NCBI GenBank assembly: GCA_913046335.1 | Contig: CAJWSU010000025.1 | Location: 1 to 18,200, forward strand | DNA length: 18,200 nt | DNA from: TMED109 sp002684605 | Lineage (GTDB): Bacteria > Pseudomonadota > Alphaproteobacteria > TMED109 | Reading direction: 5' to 3' | Part shown: piece after piece, positions 1-8,226 of the stretch | Layout: every line of letters starts with the position of its first letter | Position numbering within the stretch: position 1 is the stretch's first letter | Program-made: the position numbers and the translations under genes | Notes under the pieces: generated by a model | What the model saw: the letters and a program-made list of their open reading frames with translations, nothing else | Databases searched by the model: none | What the model was told of the DNA's origin: nothing

Positions 1-565
1 TTTCATGCTGCACTATTTGTAAATTATACTCTTTTGCTATTTCTATTAATTCTTGGAATTCATCATCATTTTCTTCACACATAACCATTATAGATTCTTC
101 AACATTAATTTTTTTTGATAATAGCCAATGAATTACGATTTGTAATAAAGCAATAGTTTCAGTTGTTTTTCCGGATTTAGAAACAGCTAAAAATTTAGCT
201 GTAGAAGGTTCTATTAAATTAAAAACTGTATCAACTGAATTAGGGTCTAAATTATCTAATATATGAAAACTAATGCTTTGTTGAGCATGTCGATATTTAT
301 GAGCTTGTATAAAAGAATCTGCACCTAGACTAGAGCCGCCCGTTCCTATTAATATAAAATCTTTTAATTTTTTATTTGTAAAAAACTTTGAATCATGAAC
401 AATTTTTTTTAAGTCTAGATCAGAATCTATAATAGAAAAAATTGGTATTTCTTTTGCTTCTCTTTTCCTTCTTAAGGCAGAGAGAATATTATGAGCTTTC
501 TTTTGTAAATCCTCACTAACTTTCCACCCTGAAGAATTAAAAATATATTTTTTATCTTTATACAT
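1..565 (-). CDS. pgi: Glucose-6-phosphate isomerase, N-terminal part (partial at left edge)
   Basis: Phosphoglucose isomerase interconverts glucose-6-phosphate and fructose-6-phosphate in the cytoplasm. The reading frame starts at an ATG at 565 and stays open for 188 codons to the window edge, so the C-terminal half with most catalytic residues is missing. The visible part has the SIS-type sugar-phosphate fold signatures GTGGSSLGA (about residues 85-93) and SKSGKTTET (about residues 136-144), the form of these loops common in alphaproteobacterial enzymes rather than the E. coli form. The start lies only 4 bases after the stop of the lipoprotein gene, so it is probably co-transcribed with it; A-rich sequence precedes the ATG with no clear Shine-Dalgarno. 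No frameshift is seen. Another SIS-family sugar isomerase is possible, but Pgi fits best. Confidence 0.85.
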   Translation of the reverse strand, partial: MYKDKKYIFNSSGWKVSEDLQKKAHNILSALRRKREAKEIPIFSIIDSDLDLKKIVHDSKFFTNKKLKDFILIGTGGSSLGADSFIQAHKYRHAQQSISFHILDNLDPNSVDTVFNLIEPSTAKFLAVSKSGKTTETIALLQIVIHWLLSKKINVEESIMVMCEENDDEFQELIEIAKEYNLQIVQHE

Positions 566-569
566 TTTT

Positions 570-1337
570 TTAATCTAGGCTTCCTTCTTTTTCAGAAATT
601 ACTGCATCAATTATTTTTTTTTCTTCATTTGAAGAATTTACCTTCTCTTTTTCATCGATTATATCAATTTCATTATTACCAACAACACTTGTATTTTTTT
701 TCTTATTAAAAAAAATACGATCTCTTTGATTTGTAGATTCTAATTCTTCATCTTCATCTTCATGACCAAATAAGTCAAAATCAAAAATATCATCTAAAAA
801 TGATTTTTCCTCATCCGTTTCATTATTATTTTCTGTATCCTCTAAGTTAGTTTCTATACTGTTTATATCAGATTTTAAATCGTCAATTCTCTTTTTTTCC
901 TCTTCAGCATTAATAATTTTAGATTCTTTATTTTTTTCCCCTTCAAATATAGGTTCAAAATTTATAATCTTATCTAATAGAGATTTATCAACTTCTTGAA
1001 TAGAATTCTCATCGTTAATTATTTTTCTAATATTTTTTTCTGTCTCTTTTTCACCTAATGAAATTAAAAGTATTTCATCACTTAATGTTAGATTTTCATC
1101 TATATTATTTTCATTACTAAAAATAATATTTTCATCTTTTTCATTATTCAATATCTCACCCTCTGCTGGAGGCCTTAACTCAAAATTAGGAGGCACTGAT
1201 AAAGGCTTACTTTCATAAACTTGAAATTCATCAGGTGCCTTTTTAATTATTCCTATTTTTTCTTTTACTCCACCACAGCCATATAAAAGAAGTATAATAC
1301 ATGTAGGTATAAAATATATCTTTAGTAAAGCACTCAT
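570..1337 (-). CDS. BamF-like (DUF3035) outer-membrane lipoprotein with acidic C-terminal region
   Basis: Predicted lipoprotein of 255 residues. It has a hydrophobic signal (about residues 5-20) ending in a lipobox LLYGC, with C21 as the lipidation site. Residues 33-57 carry a PDEF...PLSVPPNF.LRPP stretch, the hallmark of the alphaproteobacterial DUF3035 family, which has been linked to the BAM outer-membrane protein assembly complex as BamF. That link is family knowledge; the motif is seen directly. After residue 60 the chain is low-complexity and very rich in Glu, Asp, Asn and Lys, with a DIFDFDLFG patch near residues 182-190, and probably largely disordered. The gene starts 6 bases after lspA, the signal peptidase that would process it, and its AAGG Shine-Dalgarno lies inside the lspA end. 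No catalytic motif is seen; a structural role is most likely. Confidence 0.7.
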   Translation of the reverse strand: MSALLKIYFIPTCIILLLYGCGGVKEKIGIIKKAPDEFQVYESKPLSVPPNFELRPPAEGEILNNEKDENIIFSNENNIDENLTLSDEILLISLGEKETEKNIRKIINDENSIQEVDKSLLDKIINFEPIFEGEKNKESKIINAEEEKKRIDDLKSDINSIETNLEDTENNNETDEEKSFLDDIFDFDLFGHEDEDEELESTNQRDRIFFNKKKNTSVVGNNEIDIIDEKEKVNSSNEEKKIIDAVISEKEGSLD

Positions 1338-1343
1338 AACAAA

Positions 1344-1814
1344 TCAAACCTTTCTTTTTTTATTCTTAAACACTTCAGTATACAAAAATATACAAGCTCC
1401 TAGGCATATACTAATATCAGCAATATTAAAGGCTGGCCAATGTATATTTTGCCAATAGATATCGATAAAATCTATTACTACCCCTAACCTAATCCTATCA
1501 ATAGCATTACCTAATGCCCCAGCAGATATTAATGACATAGCAAAATAATGTTTCTTATTTAAAAAAGCCCATATAATTAGGCCTAAACCAAAAGTTACTC
1601 CTATAAAGGAAAATACATGTGGAACTAACTGTCCAAAACTTTTAAAAATACCAAATGCAACACCTGAATTAAATACTAAAGTAAGGTTTAAAAAAGGCAG
1701 TAAGTTCAATTCTTCTGAATGCTGTAACATATATTGCAATATCTTTATCTTGGTGTATTGATCTAGAGAAATAATTACGATTATAAATAATATAAAATAG
1801 GTAATTTTTTTCAT
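1344..1814 (-). CDS. lspA: Lipoprotein signal peptidase (signal peptidase II)
   Basis: Inner-membrane aspartyl protease that removes signal peptides from diacylglyceryl-modified prolipoproteins. At 156 residues it has the usual family length, with four hydrophobic segments. The catalytic aspartates sit in the conserved VVIDF (D115) and FNIAD (D133) motifs; GNAIDR and LVFNSGVAFG are the other family blocks. An earlier in-frame ATG at 1838 would overlap ileS by 22 bases. The ATG at 1814 is preferred because it begins 2 bases after the ileS stop and gives the canonical MKK-hydrophobic N-terminus. It ends in TGA and is followed 6 bases later by a lipoprotein gene, a likely substrate. Order ileS-lspA is common across Proteobacteria. 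Confidence 0.95.
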   Translation of the reverse strand: MKKITYFILFIIVIISLDQYTKIKILQYMLQHSEELNLLPFLNLTLVFNSGVAFGIFKSFGQLVPHVFSFIGVTFGLGLIIWAFLNKKHYFAMSLISAGALGNAIDRIRLGVVIDFIDIYWQNIHWPAFNIADISICLGACIFLYTEVFKNKKRKV

Positions 1815-1816
1815 AT

Positions 1817-4609
1817 TTATTTTACAATTTCTAAACATCTATTACATAAAGGGTCTTCTAGACTATTGTCAATTTTTTCATCTATCTTCCAGCACCTAGC
1901 ACATTTCTTGCCTGCTGCCGCAGAAACTAGAACTCCTAATCCTTCCATATTATCCTCTTTATAAGCTTCTTCTATAATATTTCCTTTTATAATTTCAACT
2001 TTTGAAACTATACTTATTTCTTCTATATCTATAGACTCTAATAAAGAATTGTATTTACTATCTTGCACATAAATCACTATCTTTGCTTCTAAACTAGATC
2101 CTATAACCTTTTCTTGCCTAGCAAGTTCTAAGGCGGCATTAATAAATTTTCTAATTTTTCTAATTTTTTGCCACTTATCATTTATTACATTATTTATCCA
2201 ATTTTTAGAAATATCAGGAAATTGCTTTAGATGTATACTATCTTTGTTTTCATTACCATTATGAGCTAACCACGCTTCTTCGGCGGTATAACATATCACA
2301 GGTGCTAACCATGCTGTTAAACATTTAAAAACTTCATATAAGACGGTTCTTGCTGATCTTCTTACTTTATTCTGTGCATTATCACAGTAAAGAGAATCTT
2401 TTCTTATATCAAAATAAAAAGCGGAAAGGTCTGAGGAGCAAAAAATATTTAGTTCACTATAAAAAGCCTGAAAGGTATAACTATCAATCGCTTTTTTTAG
2501 TGACAAATCTAGTTCCTTCAACCGGTGTAAAACCCATTTTTCTAATTCCGGCATCATATCTGTATCAACAGACTCTGTTTCCTCATAATCATTTAGTGCT
2601 CCTATAGTAAACCTAATAGTATTCCTTAAACGCCTATATGATTCACTTACACCTTTTAATACTTCCGGACTAATTCTTACATCTTCAGTAACATCGGTCA
2701 TGGCAACCCAGAGCCTTAAAATATCAGCGCCAGATTGCTTCATTATTTCTTGTGGAGAGATTACATTGCCAATACTTTTAGACATCTTTCTACCTTGCCC
2801 ATCCAAAACAAAGCCATGGGTTAATACAGCATTAAAAGGAGCTCTTCCTCTAGTACCACAAGATTCTAGGAGAGAAGATTGAAACCATCCTCTATGTTGG
2901 TCAGAACCTTCTAGATATAGATCTGCAGGCCATTTTTGTTTTTCACTATTTAAAACAAATGAATGCGTTGAGCCAGAATCAAACCAAACATCTAATATAT
3001 CTTGTACACACTCATACTCTTCAGAATTGTATTTATCTCCTAAAAATATTTGGGGATCCTCTATAAACCAAACATCTGCTCCTTTTTTTTCTACTTCATG
3101 AGCTATTCTTTCTATTACTTCAGGGTCTCTTAAAATCTCACCAGTACTTTTATTTAAAAATGCTGTAATAGGAACTCCCCAGACACGCTGTCTAGATACA
3201 CACCAATCTGGTCTATCCTTAACCATAGATTTTATTCTATTTTTAGATATGGAGGGAACCCATAATGTGTCTTCTATAGCTTCTAATGCAATATCTTTTA
3301 AGTTATTTTTTTCCATAGAAATAAACCATTGTTGTGTAGCTCTATATATTATAGGTTTTTTAGATCTCCAGGAATGAGGGTAACTATGAATATATTTTTC
3401 TGAGGTAAATAAAGAAGATTGTTTTGTTAAAGCATCACAAACAGGTTCTAATGCCTTAAAAACATGTATTCCTGCAAAAAGAGGAATATTTGGAAAATAT
3501 GTACCTCCATCTTCAACTACATCTGGAACAGGAATATTATATTTCATTGCAAGCTCAAAATCATCTTCTCCATGTCCTGGTGCTACGTGAACAAAACCAG
3601 TTCCTTGTTTTGTAGAAACAAAATCTCCATGAAGTAATGGCACATCAAAATCATAGCCTTCTTCACTTAAAGGATGCATAGAAATAGAGCCTTGTAAAAG
3701 GTTTCCTTTTAATTCTTTTTCTAAATTATATTTTTCAATATTCGTATCTAGTATGAATTTTTCTAATCTTTCTTTTGCTATTAAAATTTTTTGCCCAACA
3801 AAAAATTGTTTGTTTTCATGATTATCTAAAACCTCTATTATAATATAATCCAGATCTTTTCCATATGCTATTGCTCTATTTGCAGGAATAGTCCAAGGCG
3901 TAGTAGTCCATATAGGAACAAATACATTATGTAATATTGATTCATTAGAACTTTTAATTTGAAACCCAACTGTAATAGCTGTAGATTCTATATCCTTATA
4001 TTCTACTTCTGCTTCCGCTAAAGCTGTTTTTTCCACTGGCGACCACATCACAGGTTTTGATCCTTTATACAAGCTTCCATTTTCTATAAATTTGCCAATT
4101 TCTCTAACTATCTGAGCTTCAGCTTTAAAACTCATCGTTAAATAACGATCCTCCCAGTCTGCCAAAATAAATAATCTTCTAAAATCATCCATTTGTGCAC
4201 CAATCCATTTATCCGCAAAAGCTCTACACTCTGCTCTGAATTCTGCTATTGGAATGTCATCCTTGTTGATTCCTTTTTTCTTATATATTTGCTCTACTTG
4301 CCATTCTATAGGTAAGCCGTGACAATCCCATCCTGGTATATAATGTGAATTATACCCACTCATTTGCTTACTTCTATTAATAATATCTTTCAATATTTTA
4401 TTCATAGATGTACCAATATGTATAGGCCCGTTTGCATAAGGGGGACCATCATGAAGTGTGAATTTTTCTTTATTTTTAGACTGCTCTCTTAGCTTTCCCC
4501 ATAAATCTATTCTGTTCCATCTTTCTATCATTTCTGGCTCGCGCTGAGGTAAACCACCTCTCATTCCAAAACTGGATTTTGGTAAAAATACTGTGTCTTT
4601 ATAATCCAT
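1817..4609 (-). CDS. ileS: Isoleucyl-tRNA synthetase
   Basis: Class I aminoacyl-tRNA synthetase charging tRNA-Ile with isoleucine in the cytoplasm, with a CP1 editing domain that removes mischarged valine. The 930-residue length fits the bacterial type. The HIGH signature appears as PYANGPIHIG (residues 58-66) and the KMSKS loop as GRKMSKSIGN (KMSKS at 608-612). The tail carries a zinc-binding pair CARC (903-906) and CNRC (922-925), typical of bacterial type I IleRS. The start at 4609 has a good upstream AGGGAAG at 6-base spacing. ribF lies 32 bases upstream and lspA starts 2 bases after the stop, so the genes are very probably one transcript. No T-box or other leader is visible, as expected for a proteobacterium. 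Confidence 0.98.
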   Translation of the reverse strand: MDYKDTVFLPKSSFGMRGGLPQREPEMIERWNRIDLWGKLREQSKNKEKFTLHDGPPYANGPIHIGTSMNKILKDIINRSKQMSGYNSHYIPGWDCHGLPIEWQVEQIYKKKGINKDDIPIAEFRAECRAFADKWIGAQMDDFRRLFILADWEDRYLTMSFKAEAQIVREIGKFIENGSLYKGSKPVMWSPVEKTALAEAEVEYKDIESTAITVGFQIKSSNESILHNVFVPIWTTTPWTIPANRAIAYGKDLDYIIIEVLDNHENKQFFVGQKILIAKERLEKFILDTNIEKYNLEKELKGNLLQGSISMHPLSEEGYDFDVPLLHGDFVSTKQGTGFVHVAPGHGEDDFELAMKYNIPVPDVVEDGGTYFPNIPLFAGIHVFKALEPVCDALTKQSSLFTSEKYIHSYPHSWRSKKPIIYRATQQWFISMEKNNLKDIALEAIEDTLWVPSISKNRIKSMVKDRPDWCVSRQRVWGVPITAFLNKSTGEILRDPEVIERIAHEVEKKGADVWFIEDPQIFLGDKYNSEEYECVQDILDVWFDSGSTHSFVLNSEKQKWPADLYLEGSDQHRGWFQSSLLESCGTRGRAPFNAVLTHGFVLDGQGRKMSKSIGNVISPQEIMKQSGADILRLWVAMTDVTEDVRISPEVLKGVSESYRRLRNTIRFTIGALNDYEETESVDTDMMPELEKWVLHRLKELDLSLKKAIDSYTFQAFYSELNIFCSSDLSAFYFDIRKDSLYCDNAQNKVRRSARTVLYEVFKCLTAWLAPVICYTAEEAWLAHNGNENKDSIHLKQFPDISKNWINNVINDKWQKIRKIRKFINAALELARQEKVIGSSLEAKIVIYVQDSKYNSLLESIDIEEISIVSKVEIIKGNIIEEAYKEDNMEGLGVLVSAAAGKKCARCWKIDEKIDNSLEDPLCNRCLEIVK

Positions 4610-4641
4610 TTAATACTTCCCTAAATAGCCTTAAAAAATAT

Positions 4642-5577
4642 CTAAATATTATTTTCTGTTAATATATTAATTGCCTTCTTACAATCCAAAGTCATTTGCT
4701 TTTTTAGTTCCTCTATATCAGAAAAAACCTGTTCATCACGAATCTTCTTTACCAAAGAAACTTTTATACGTGTTCCATAAATATCTCCACTAAAATTTAG
4801 TAAATGAGCCTCTAAAAATCTTTTTTTCCCTTTAAATTGGGGCCTATAACCTGTAGAAATTGCCCCCATATGAAATTTATCCTTAATCTTTACCCATCCT
4901 GCATAAATACCATCCTCTGGAATTACAGTATTTAAATAATTAATATTAGCAGTTGGGAAACCTAATGTATTACCTAATTGCTCTCCTTTTACAACATGTC
5001 CTTCAACTTCATAAAAATATCCTAACACCTCTTTTACTTCCATCATTTTTCCAGAAGCTATCATATCTCTAGCTAAGCTGGAGGAATATCTTCCAGTTTT
5101 TCCTGACACTTCATTGATTATATGTACATTAAAATGCTTTCTGAACTCTGCAGACATTAAGTAATCAACATTTCCTTGTCTTTTATATCCAAAATGAAAA
5201 TCATCTCCTATAATAATATCACTTACATTAAGCCCATCGATTAAAACTTTCTGTATAAAATCTAATGGTGTGAGCTTTGAAAAAGCTATATTAAAACGCT
5301 GAGCTAGCAACATATCCACTCCCAACTCTCTCATTTTAATTACTTTATTTCTAAAAGATAAAATATTTTTAGGCTCATTTCCAGGCCTCAATACTTTTAA
5401 CGGGTGAGGATGAAATGTTAATATAATAAATTTGCCACCGTATTTTCTCTTAAGAAGTTTGGCCTGATTTACAATAGCTTTATGTCCATGATGCAAGCCA
5501 TCAAAATTACCTATCGCTACAATAGATTTATTAGTATGGTTTTTTATATCTTTAAAGTTTCTAAATAATGAAATCAT
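4642..5577 (-). CDS. ribF: Bifunctional riboflavin kinase / FAD synthetase
   Basis: Phosphorylates riboflavin to FMN and adenylates FMN to FAD. The 311-residue protein shows the N-terminal nucleotidyltransferase domain with GNFDGLHHGH (residues 23-32) and GDDFHFG (124-130), and the C-terminal riboflavin kinase domain with GFPTAN (206-211) and EDGIYAG (221-227). Length is normal for the bacterial bifunctional enzyme. It lies between the MBL-fold gene (19-base gap) and ileS (32-base gap), the common proteobacterial ribF-ileS-lspA order. No FMN riboswitch is present upstream; the short gap leaves no room for one. The ribosome binding site before its ATG is weak, so translational coupling to the upstream gene is possible. 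Confidence 0.97.
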   Translation of the reverse strand: MISLFRNFKDIKNHTNKSIVAIGNFDGLHHGHKAIVNQAKLLKRKYGGKFIILTFHPHPLKVLRPGNEPKNILSFRNKVIKMRELGVDMLLAQRFNIAFSKLTPLDFIQKVLIDGLNVSDIIIGDDFHFGYKRQGNVDYLMSAEFRKHFNVHIINEVSGKTGRYSSSLARDMIASGKMMEVKEVLGYFYEVEGHVVKGEQLGNTLGFPTANINYLNTVIPEDGIYAGWVKIKDKFHMGAISTGYRPQFKGKKRFLEAHLLNFSGDIYGTRIKVSLVKKIRDEQVFSDIEELKKQMTLDCKKAINILTENNI

Positions 5578-5596
5578 ATTTAGGTTCTAACATAAT

Positions 5597-6508
5597 TCAT
5601 TTTAACAAAACCCATCCTAACCCCTTAGGGCTTTTTACTGACTTTGCTCCACCCAACTCTTCTATATGTAGCAAATGTGCTAAAACAGACCTCCCTGCAG
5701 CCTTTATTAAACGCTTATCTAAATGAGGGTACATTTTACTTACTAAATTAGGTATATAGGATAATTGTTTGCTATTTAAATTTTTAATTATCTGTTTTTT
5801 TCTCATCTTTCTATGACCTATTAAAGCTTTCACAAATCTTCTAGGATTCTTGATCATTTTTCCATGAGCCGGAATATAATACTTATCATTCCTTAATAAC
5901 ATTTTTTCTAAGCTATTAAAATAGTCTTGCATATTACCATCTGGAGGAGACACTAAAGTAGTAGACCAGCCCATTATATGGTCTCCAGTTAAAACAGCTT
6001 CCGTTCCAACTACACCATAGCATATATGATTGGAAGTGTGCCCCGGCGTATGTATGCATTCTAAACCCCAATTACTACCTTTAATAATCTCATTATCTTT
6101 TAAGATATAATCTGGGATAAAACTTAGATCAGCCCCTTCTTCACCTCCCGATTCACCATGAGGCCCATATCCCATAACTTTAGCTCCAGTAATCTTAGAT
6201 AAAGGCTTGGCAGCAGGAGAATGGTCCGCATGAGTATGTGTTACTAAAATATGTGTTATTTTTTCTCCATTAGTTGCCTTTATAATAGCTTCAATATGCG
6301 AGTCTATATTGGGACCAGGATCAATAATTGCTACTTCATTTTTTCCAATAATGTAAGTGCCTGTACCATGTAAAGTATAAGGACTTGGGTTTGGAGCCAC
6401 AATTCTTCTAATACCAGGCAAAACTTCTTGGGCTTCAGCATATTTAAATTCTAATTCATGCGTTAATAAGTCTTGAATAGAAGACTGATTGTTTATATGG
6501 TCTTTCAA
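5597..6508 (-). CDS. MBL-fold metallo-hydrolase (LACTB2-like)
   Basis: Metallo-beta-lactamase-fold hydrolase of 303 residues with a complete dinuclear zinc site: THTHADH (H91, H93, D95, H96), PGHTSNH (H157), GDHIMG (D176) and PAHG (H215). A C-terminal helical extension follows (about residues 225-303), as in LACTB2-like proteins. The substrate is not known; members are annotated variously as hydrolases, lactonases or ribonucleases. The frame extends upstream to a TTG at 6637, but that would overlap the divergent Nudix gene and add a poorly coding, hydrophobic N-terminus. The TTG at 6508 is chosen because an AGGAG sits 7 bases before it and the family homology begins soon after. It heads the ribF-ileS-lspA run. 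No signal peptide, so cytoplasmic. Confidence 0.85.
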   Translation of the reverse strand: MKDHINNQSSIQDLLTHELEFKYAEAQEVLPGIRRIVAPNPSPYTLHGTGTYIIGKNEVAIIDPGPNIDSHIEAIIKATNGEKITHILVTHTHADHSPAAKPLSKITGAKVMGYGPHGESGGEEGADLSFIPDYILKDNEIIKGSNWGLECIHTPGHTSNHICYGVVGTEAVLTGDHIMGWSTTLVSPPDGNMQDYFNSLEKMLLRNDKYYIPAHGKMIKNPRRFVKALIGHRKMRKKQIIKNLNSKQLSYIPNLVSKMYPHLDKRLIKAAGRSVLAHLLHIEELGGAKSVKSPKGLGWVLLK

Positions 6509-6515
6509 AGATCTA

Positions 6516-6520
6516 CTCCT
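6516..6520 (-). promoter_or_regulatory. Shine-Dalgarno fixing a TTG start for the MBL-fold gene
   Basis: AGGAG read on the minus strand, 7 bases before a TTG at 6508-6506. It is the only good ribosome binding site in the 5' part of this reading frame and argues against the longer start at 6637. Confidence 0.6.
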
Positions 6521-6546
6521 AATTTTTCTTATAAATGATTGTACCT

Positions 6547-6575
6547 TTGCTCTATAAAAATATATAAAATATATT
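6547..6575 (+). promoter_or_regulatory. Candidate sigma-70 promoter for the Nudix-speE genes
   Basis: TTGCTC (6547-6552), 17-base spacer, TATATT (6570-6575) on the plus strand. The -10 matches 5 of 6 consensus bases, the -35 only 3 of 6. Transcription would begin near 6582, just before the Nudix gene, and would overlap face to face with the minus-strand candidate. Base composition makes false positives likely. Confidence 0.3.
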
Positions 6576-6577
6576 AG

Positions 6578-6583
6578 ATTATA
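6578..6583 (-). promoter_or_regulatory. Candidate -10 box for the MBL-ribF-ileS-lspA transcript
   Basis: A perfect TATAAT on the minus strand about 70 bases upstream of the MBL start codon, in the 104-base divergent gap between the MBL and Nudix genes. No good -35 hexamer is visible at 16-18 bases, and the region is very AT-rich, so a chance match is possible. If real, the leader would be about 60 bases. Confidence 0.35.
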
Positions 6584-6612
6584 ACCTTCTTTAATTGAAA
6601 AAACATAAAATA

Positions 6613-7371
6613 ATGCAGCAAAAAAAATATATAGCAAGAAGCATGGAAAAAAAAGAATTAAAGTTCACTCCTAAAAGAGAAAAAGACACAAAGATTCCGA
6701 GACCAAGAGACGCTTCAAGCTTAGTACTCCTGAAAAAAACTGATAAAAATGTCAAAGTGCTGCTAGGAAAAAGGTCTGATAAAACACGTTTTATGCCCGG
6801 AGCTTGGGTGTTTCCAGGAGGTGTTGTTGATAAAACGGATCATACTATATCACTTAATTCATCCTTAAATAAAAATATAATAAAAAGACTAGCAGTATCT
6901 AATAATGCAAGAACAGCTAAGGCATTAGCGGTTGCCTCTATAAGGGAAACTGTTGAAGAAACGGGCTTAATTCTTGGGGCAAAGCTTAAAAACACTGAAA
7001 ATACTGATTTTGAAGAAGATACTAACGGCATAAGTATAATGTCTAAATTAGGATTAGAACCAGATATTTCTAAGCTTTTTTATTTAGGAAGAGCAATCAC
7101 TCCTACTTTTAGTCCTATACGTTTTCATGCAAGATTTTTTATCGCAGATGCTAAACATCTCACTGGAAAAATAAAAACTACTAGTGAATTAGTTGAAATT
7201 AAATGGATACCTTTAGAAAAAGCTACTAAGCTTCCAATGGCAGATGTAACAGAATTTATGATTAATGAACTTTTAACTTTTGATGGAGATATATCAAAAA
7301 TTAAAAAAATGTTAGATAGTCGTCCAATGTTTACATGGAAAATGGGAAAACAATGGATTACGAGAAAATAA
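6613..7371 (+). CDS. Nudix hydrolase with an insertion in the Nudix box
   Basis: Nudix-fold pyrophosphohydrolase of about 252 residues, hydrolysing a nucleoside diphosphate linked to another moiety; the true substrate is unknown. The metal-binding end of the Nudix box is clear, RETVEETGL (residues 111-119), and the box begins at FPGGVV (about 67-72). Roughly 27 extra residues lie between the two halves compared with a standard box, and the usual mid-box glutamate is not at its place. An interrupted box of this kind is known in the NUDT19-type CoA/acyl-CoA diphosphatases, so that activity is a reasonable guess but not shown. The start is uncertain: a TTG at 6595 and ATGs at 6613 and 6643 are in frame; the family-like part begins after 6643. 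The gene diverges from the MBL gene and precedes speE by 18 bases. Confidence 0.8.
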   Translation: MQQKKYIARSMEKKELKFTPKREKDTKIPRPRDASSLVLLKKTDKNVKVLLGKRSDKTRFMPGAWVFPGGVVDKTDHTISLNSSLNKNIIKRLAVSNNARTAKALAVASIRETVEETGLILGAKLKNTENTDFEEDTNGISIMSKLGLEPDISKLFYLGRAITPTFSPIRFHARFFIADAKHLTGKIKTTSELVEIKWIPLEKATKLPMADVTEFMINELLTFDGDISKIKKMLDSRPMFTWKMGKQWITRK

Positions 7372-7389
7372 ATTATTTATAGATAATAA

Positions 7390-8226
7390 ATGAATATATT
7401 TACAGAAAACTTATATAAAAAATATAGCCAAAATATTGCAATTGAGAAAAAAATTGTAGAAAAAAAAAGCCTGTATCAAAATATCTTAATATTTGATTCA
7501 AAATATTTTGGCAGAGTAATGACTCTGGATAAAGTAATTCAAATTACTGAATATGATCATCATGGTTATTCCGAAATGCTTTCACATGTTCCTATATTAT
7601 CTCATGGTAAAATAAAAAAAGTGCTTATCATAGGTGGTGGAGATGGTGCTATTGCTGCAGAGGTCGTTAAGCATAAAGAAATAGAAGAAATATTAATATG
7701 TGAAATAGATGAAGAAGTGATAGGTCTGAGTAAAATCTATTTAAAGAAAATAAATAAAGGATGTTTAAATAATTCTAGAGTTAATATTATAATTCAAGAT
7801 GCCTCTAAGCTGATAGCAAATGAAGAATTAAAAAATTATTTTGATTTAATCATAACTGATAGGCCTGACCCAATAGGGCCAGGAAAAAATTTATTTACTA
7901 TAAAATTTTATGAAAGTATTAAAAATATACTTTCTGAAAAAGGTATTGTTGTATTTCAAACTGGGGTTCCTTTTTTTCAAAAAAAAGAGCTTAAAAAAAC
8001 GAACCTATATTTAAAAAATATTTTCAAATTTTCGGGAACTTACCTTACAGTTGTTCCAACATATATAGGTGGTTATATGGCTTTAACATGGGCATCAAAA
8101 CAAACAGACATGGCTAAAAATAGAAATATTAATAAAAAATTAGATACTAAATATTATACAAGAGAAATACATAAATCATCATTCATACTTCCTAACTGGA
8201 TAAAGAAGATATTAATCACTAATTAA
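7390..8226 (+). CDS. speE: Spermidine synthase (polyamine aminopropyltransferase)
   Basis: Transfers the aminopropyl group from decarboxylated S-adenosylmethionine to putrescine, giving spermidine. The 278-residue protein is close in layout to E. coli SpeE: IGGGDGA (81-87) for nucleotide binding, CEID (104-107) with the ribose-binding acid, DRPDPIGPG (157-165) with both catalytic-loop aspartates kept, and PTYIGG near the C-terminal third. Two positions differ from E. coli: YSEML (60-64) in place of Y-H-E-M, and R-P in place of C-T between the loop aspartates. It follows the Nudix gene by 18 bases, and its stop overlaps the 3' end of the convergent odc by 8 bases. No clear Shine-Dalgarno precedes the ATG. 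Function is well supported by speD and odc next door. Confidence 0.93.
   Translation: MNIFTENLYKKYSQNIAIEKKIVEKKSLYQNILIFDSKYFGRVMTLDKVIQITEYDHHGYSEMLSHVPILSHGKIKKVLIIGGGDGAIAAEVVKHKEIEEILICEIDEEVIGLSKIYLKKINKGCLNNSRVNIIIQDASKLIANEELKNYFDLIITDRPDPIGPGKNLFTIKFYESIKNILSEKGIVVFQTGVPFFQKKELKKTNLYLKNIFKFSGTYLTVVPTYIGGYMALTWASKQTDMAKNRNINKKLDTKYYTREIHKSSFILPNWIKKILITN

Noticed and set aside
2350..2882. Plus-strand open frames of 85 and 60 codons inside ileS
   Set aside because: They lie wholly opposite conserved ileS coding sequence, have no ribosome binding site or recognisable domain, and are antisense shadows.
6509..6637. 43-residue hydrophobic N-terminal extension of the MBL-fold protein as a possible membrane anchor
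   Set aside because: It would need a TTG at 6637 inside the divergent Nudix gene and lacks a ribosome binding site; the AGGAG before the TTG at 6508 gives a better start.
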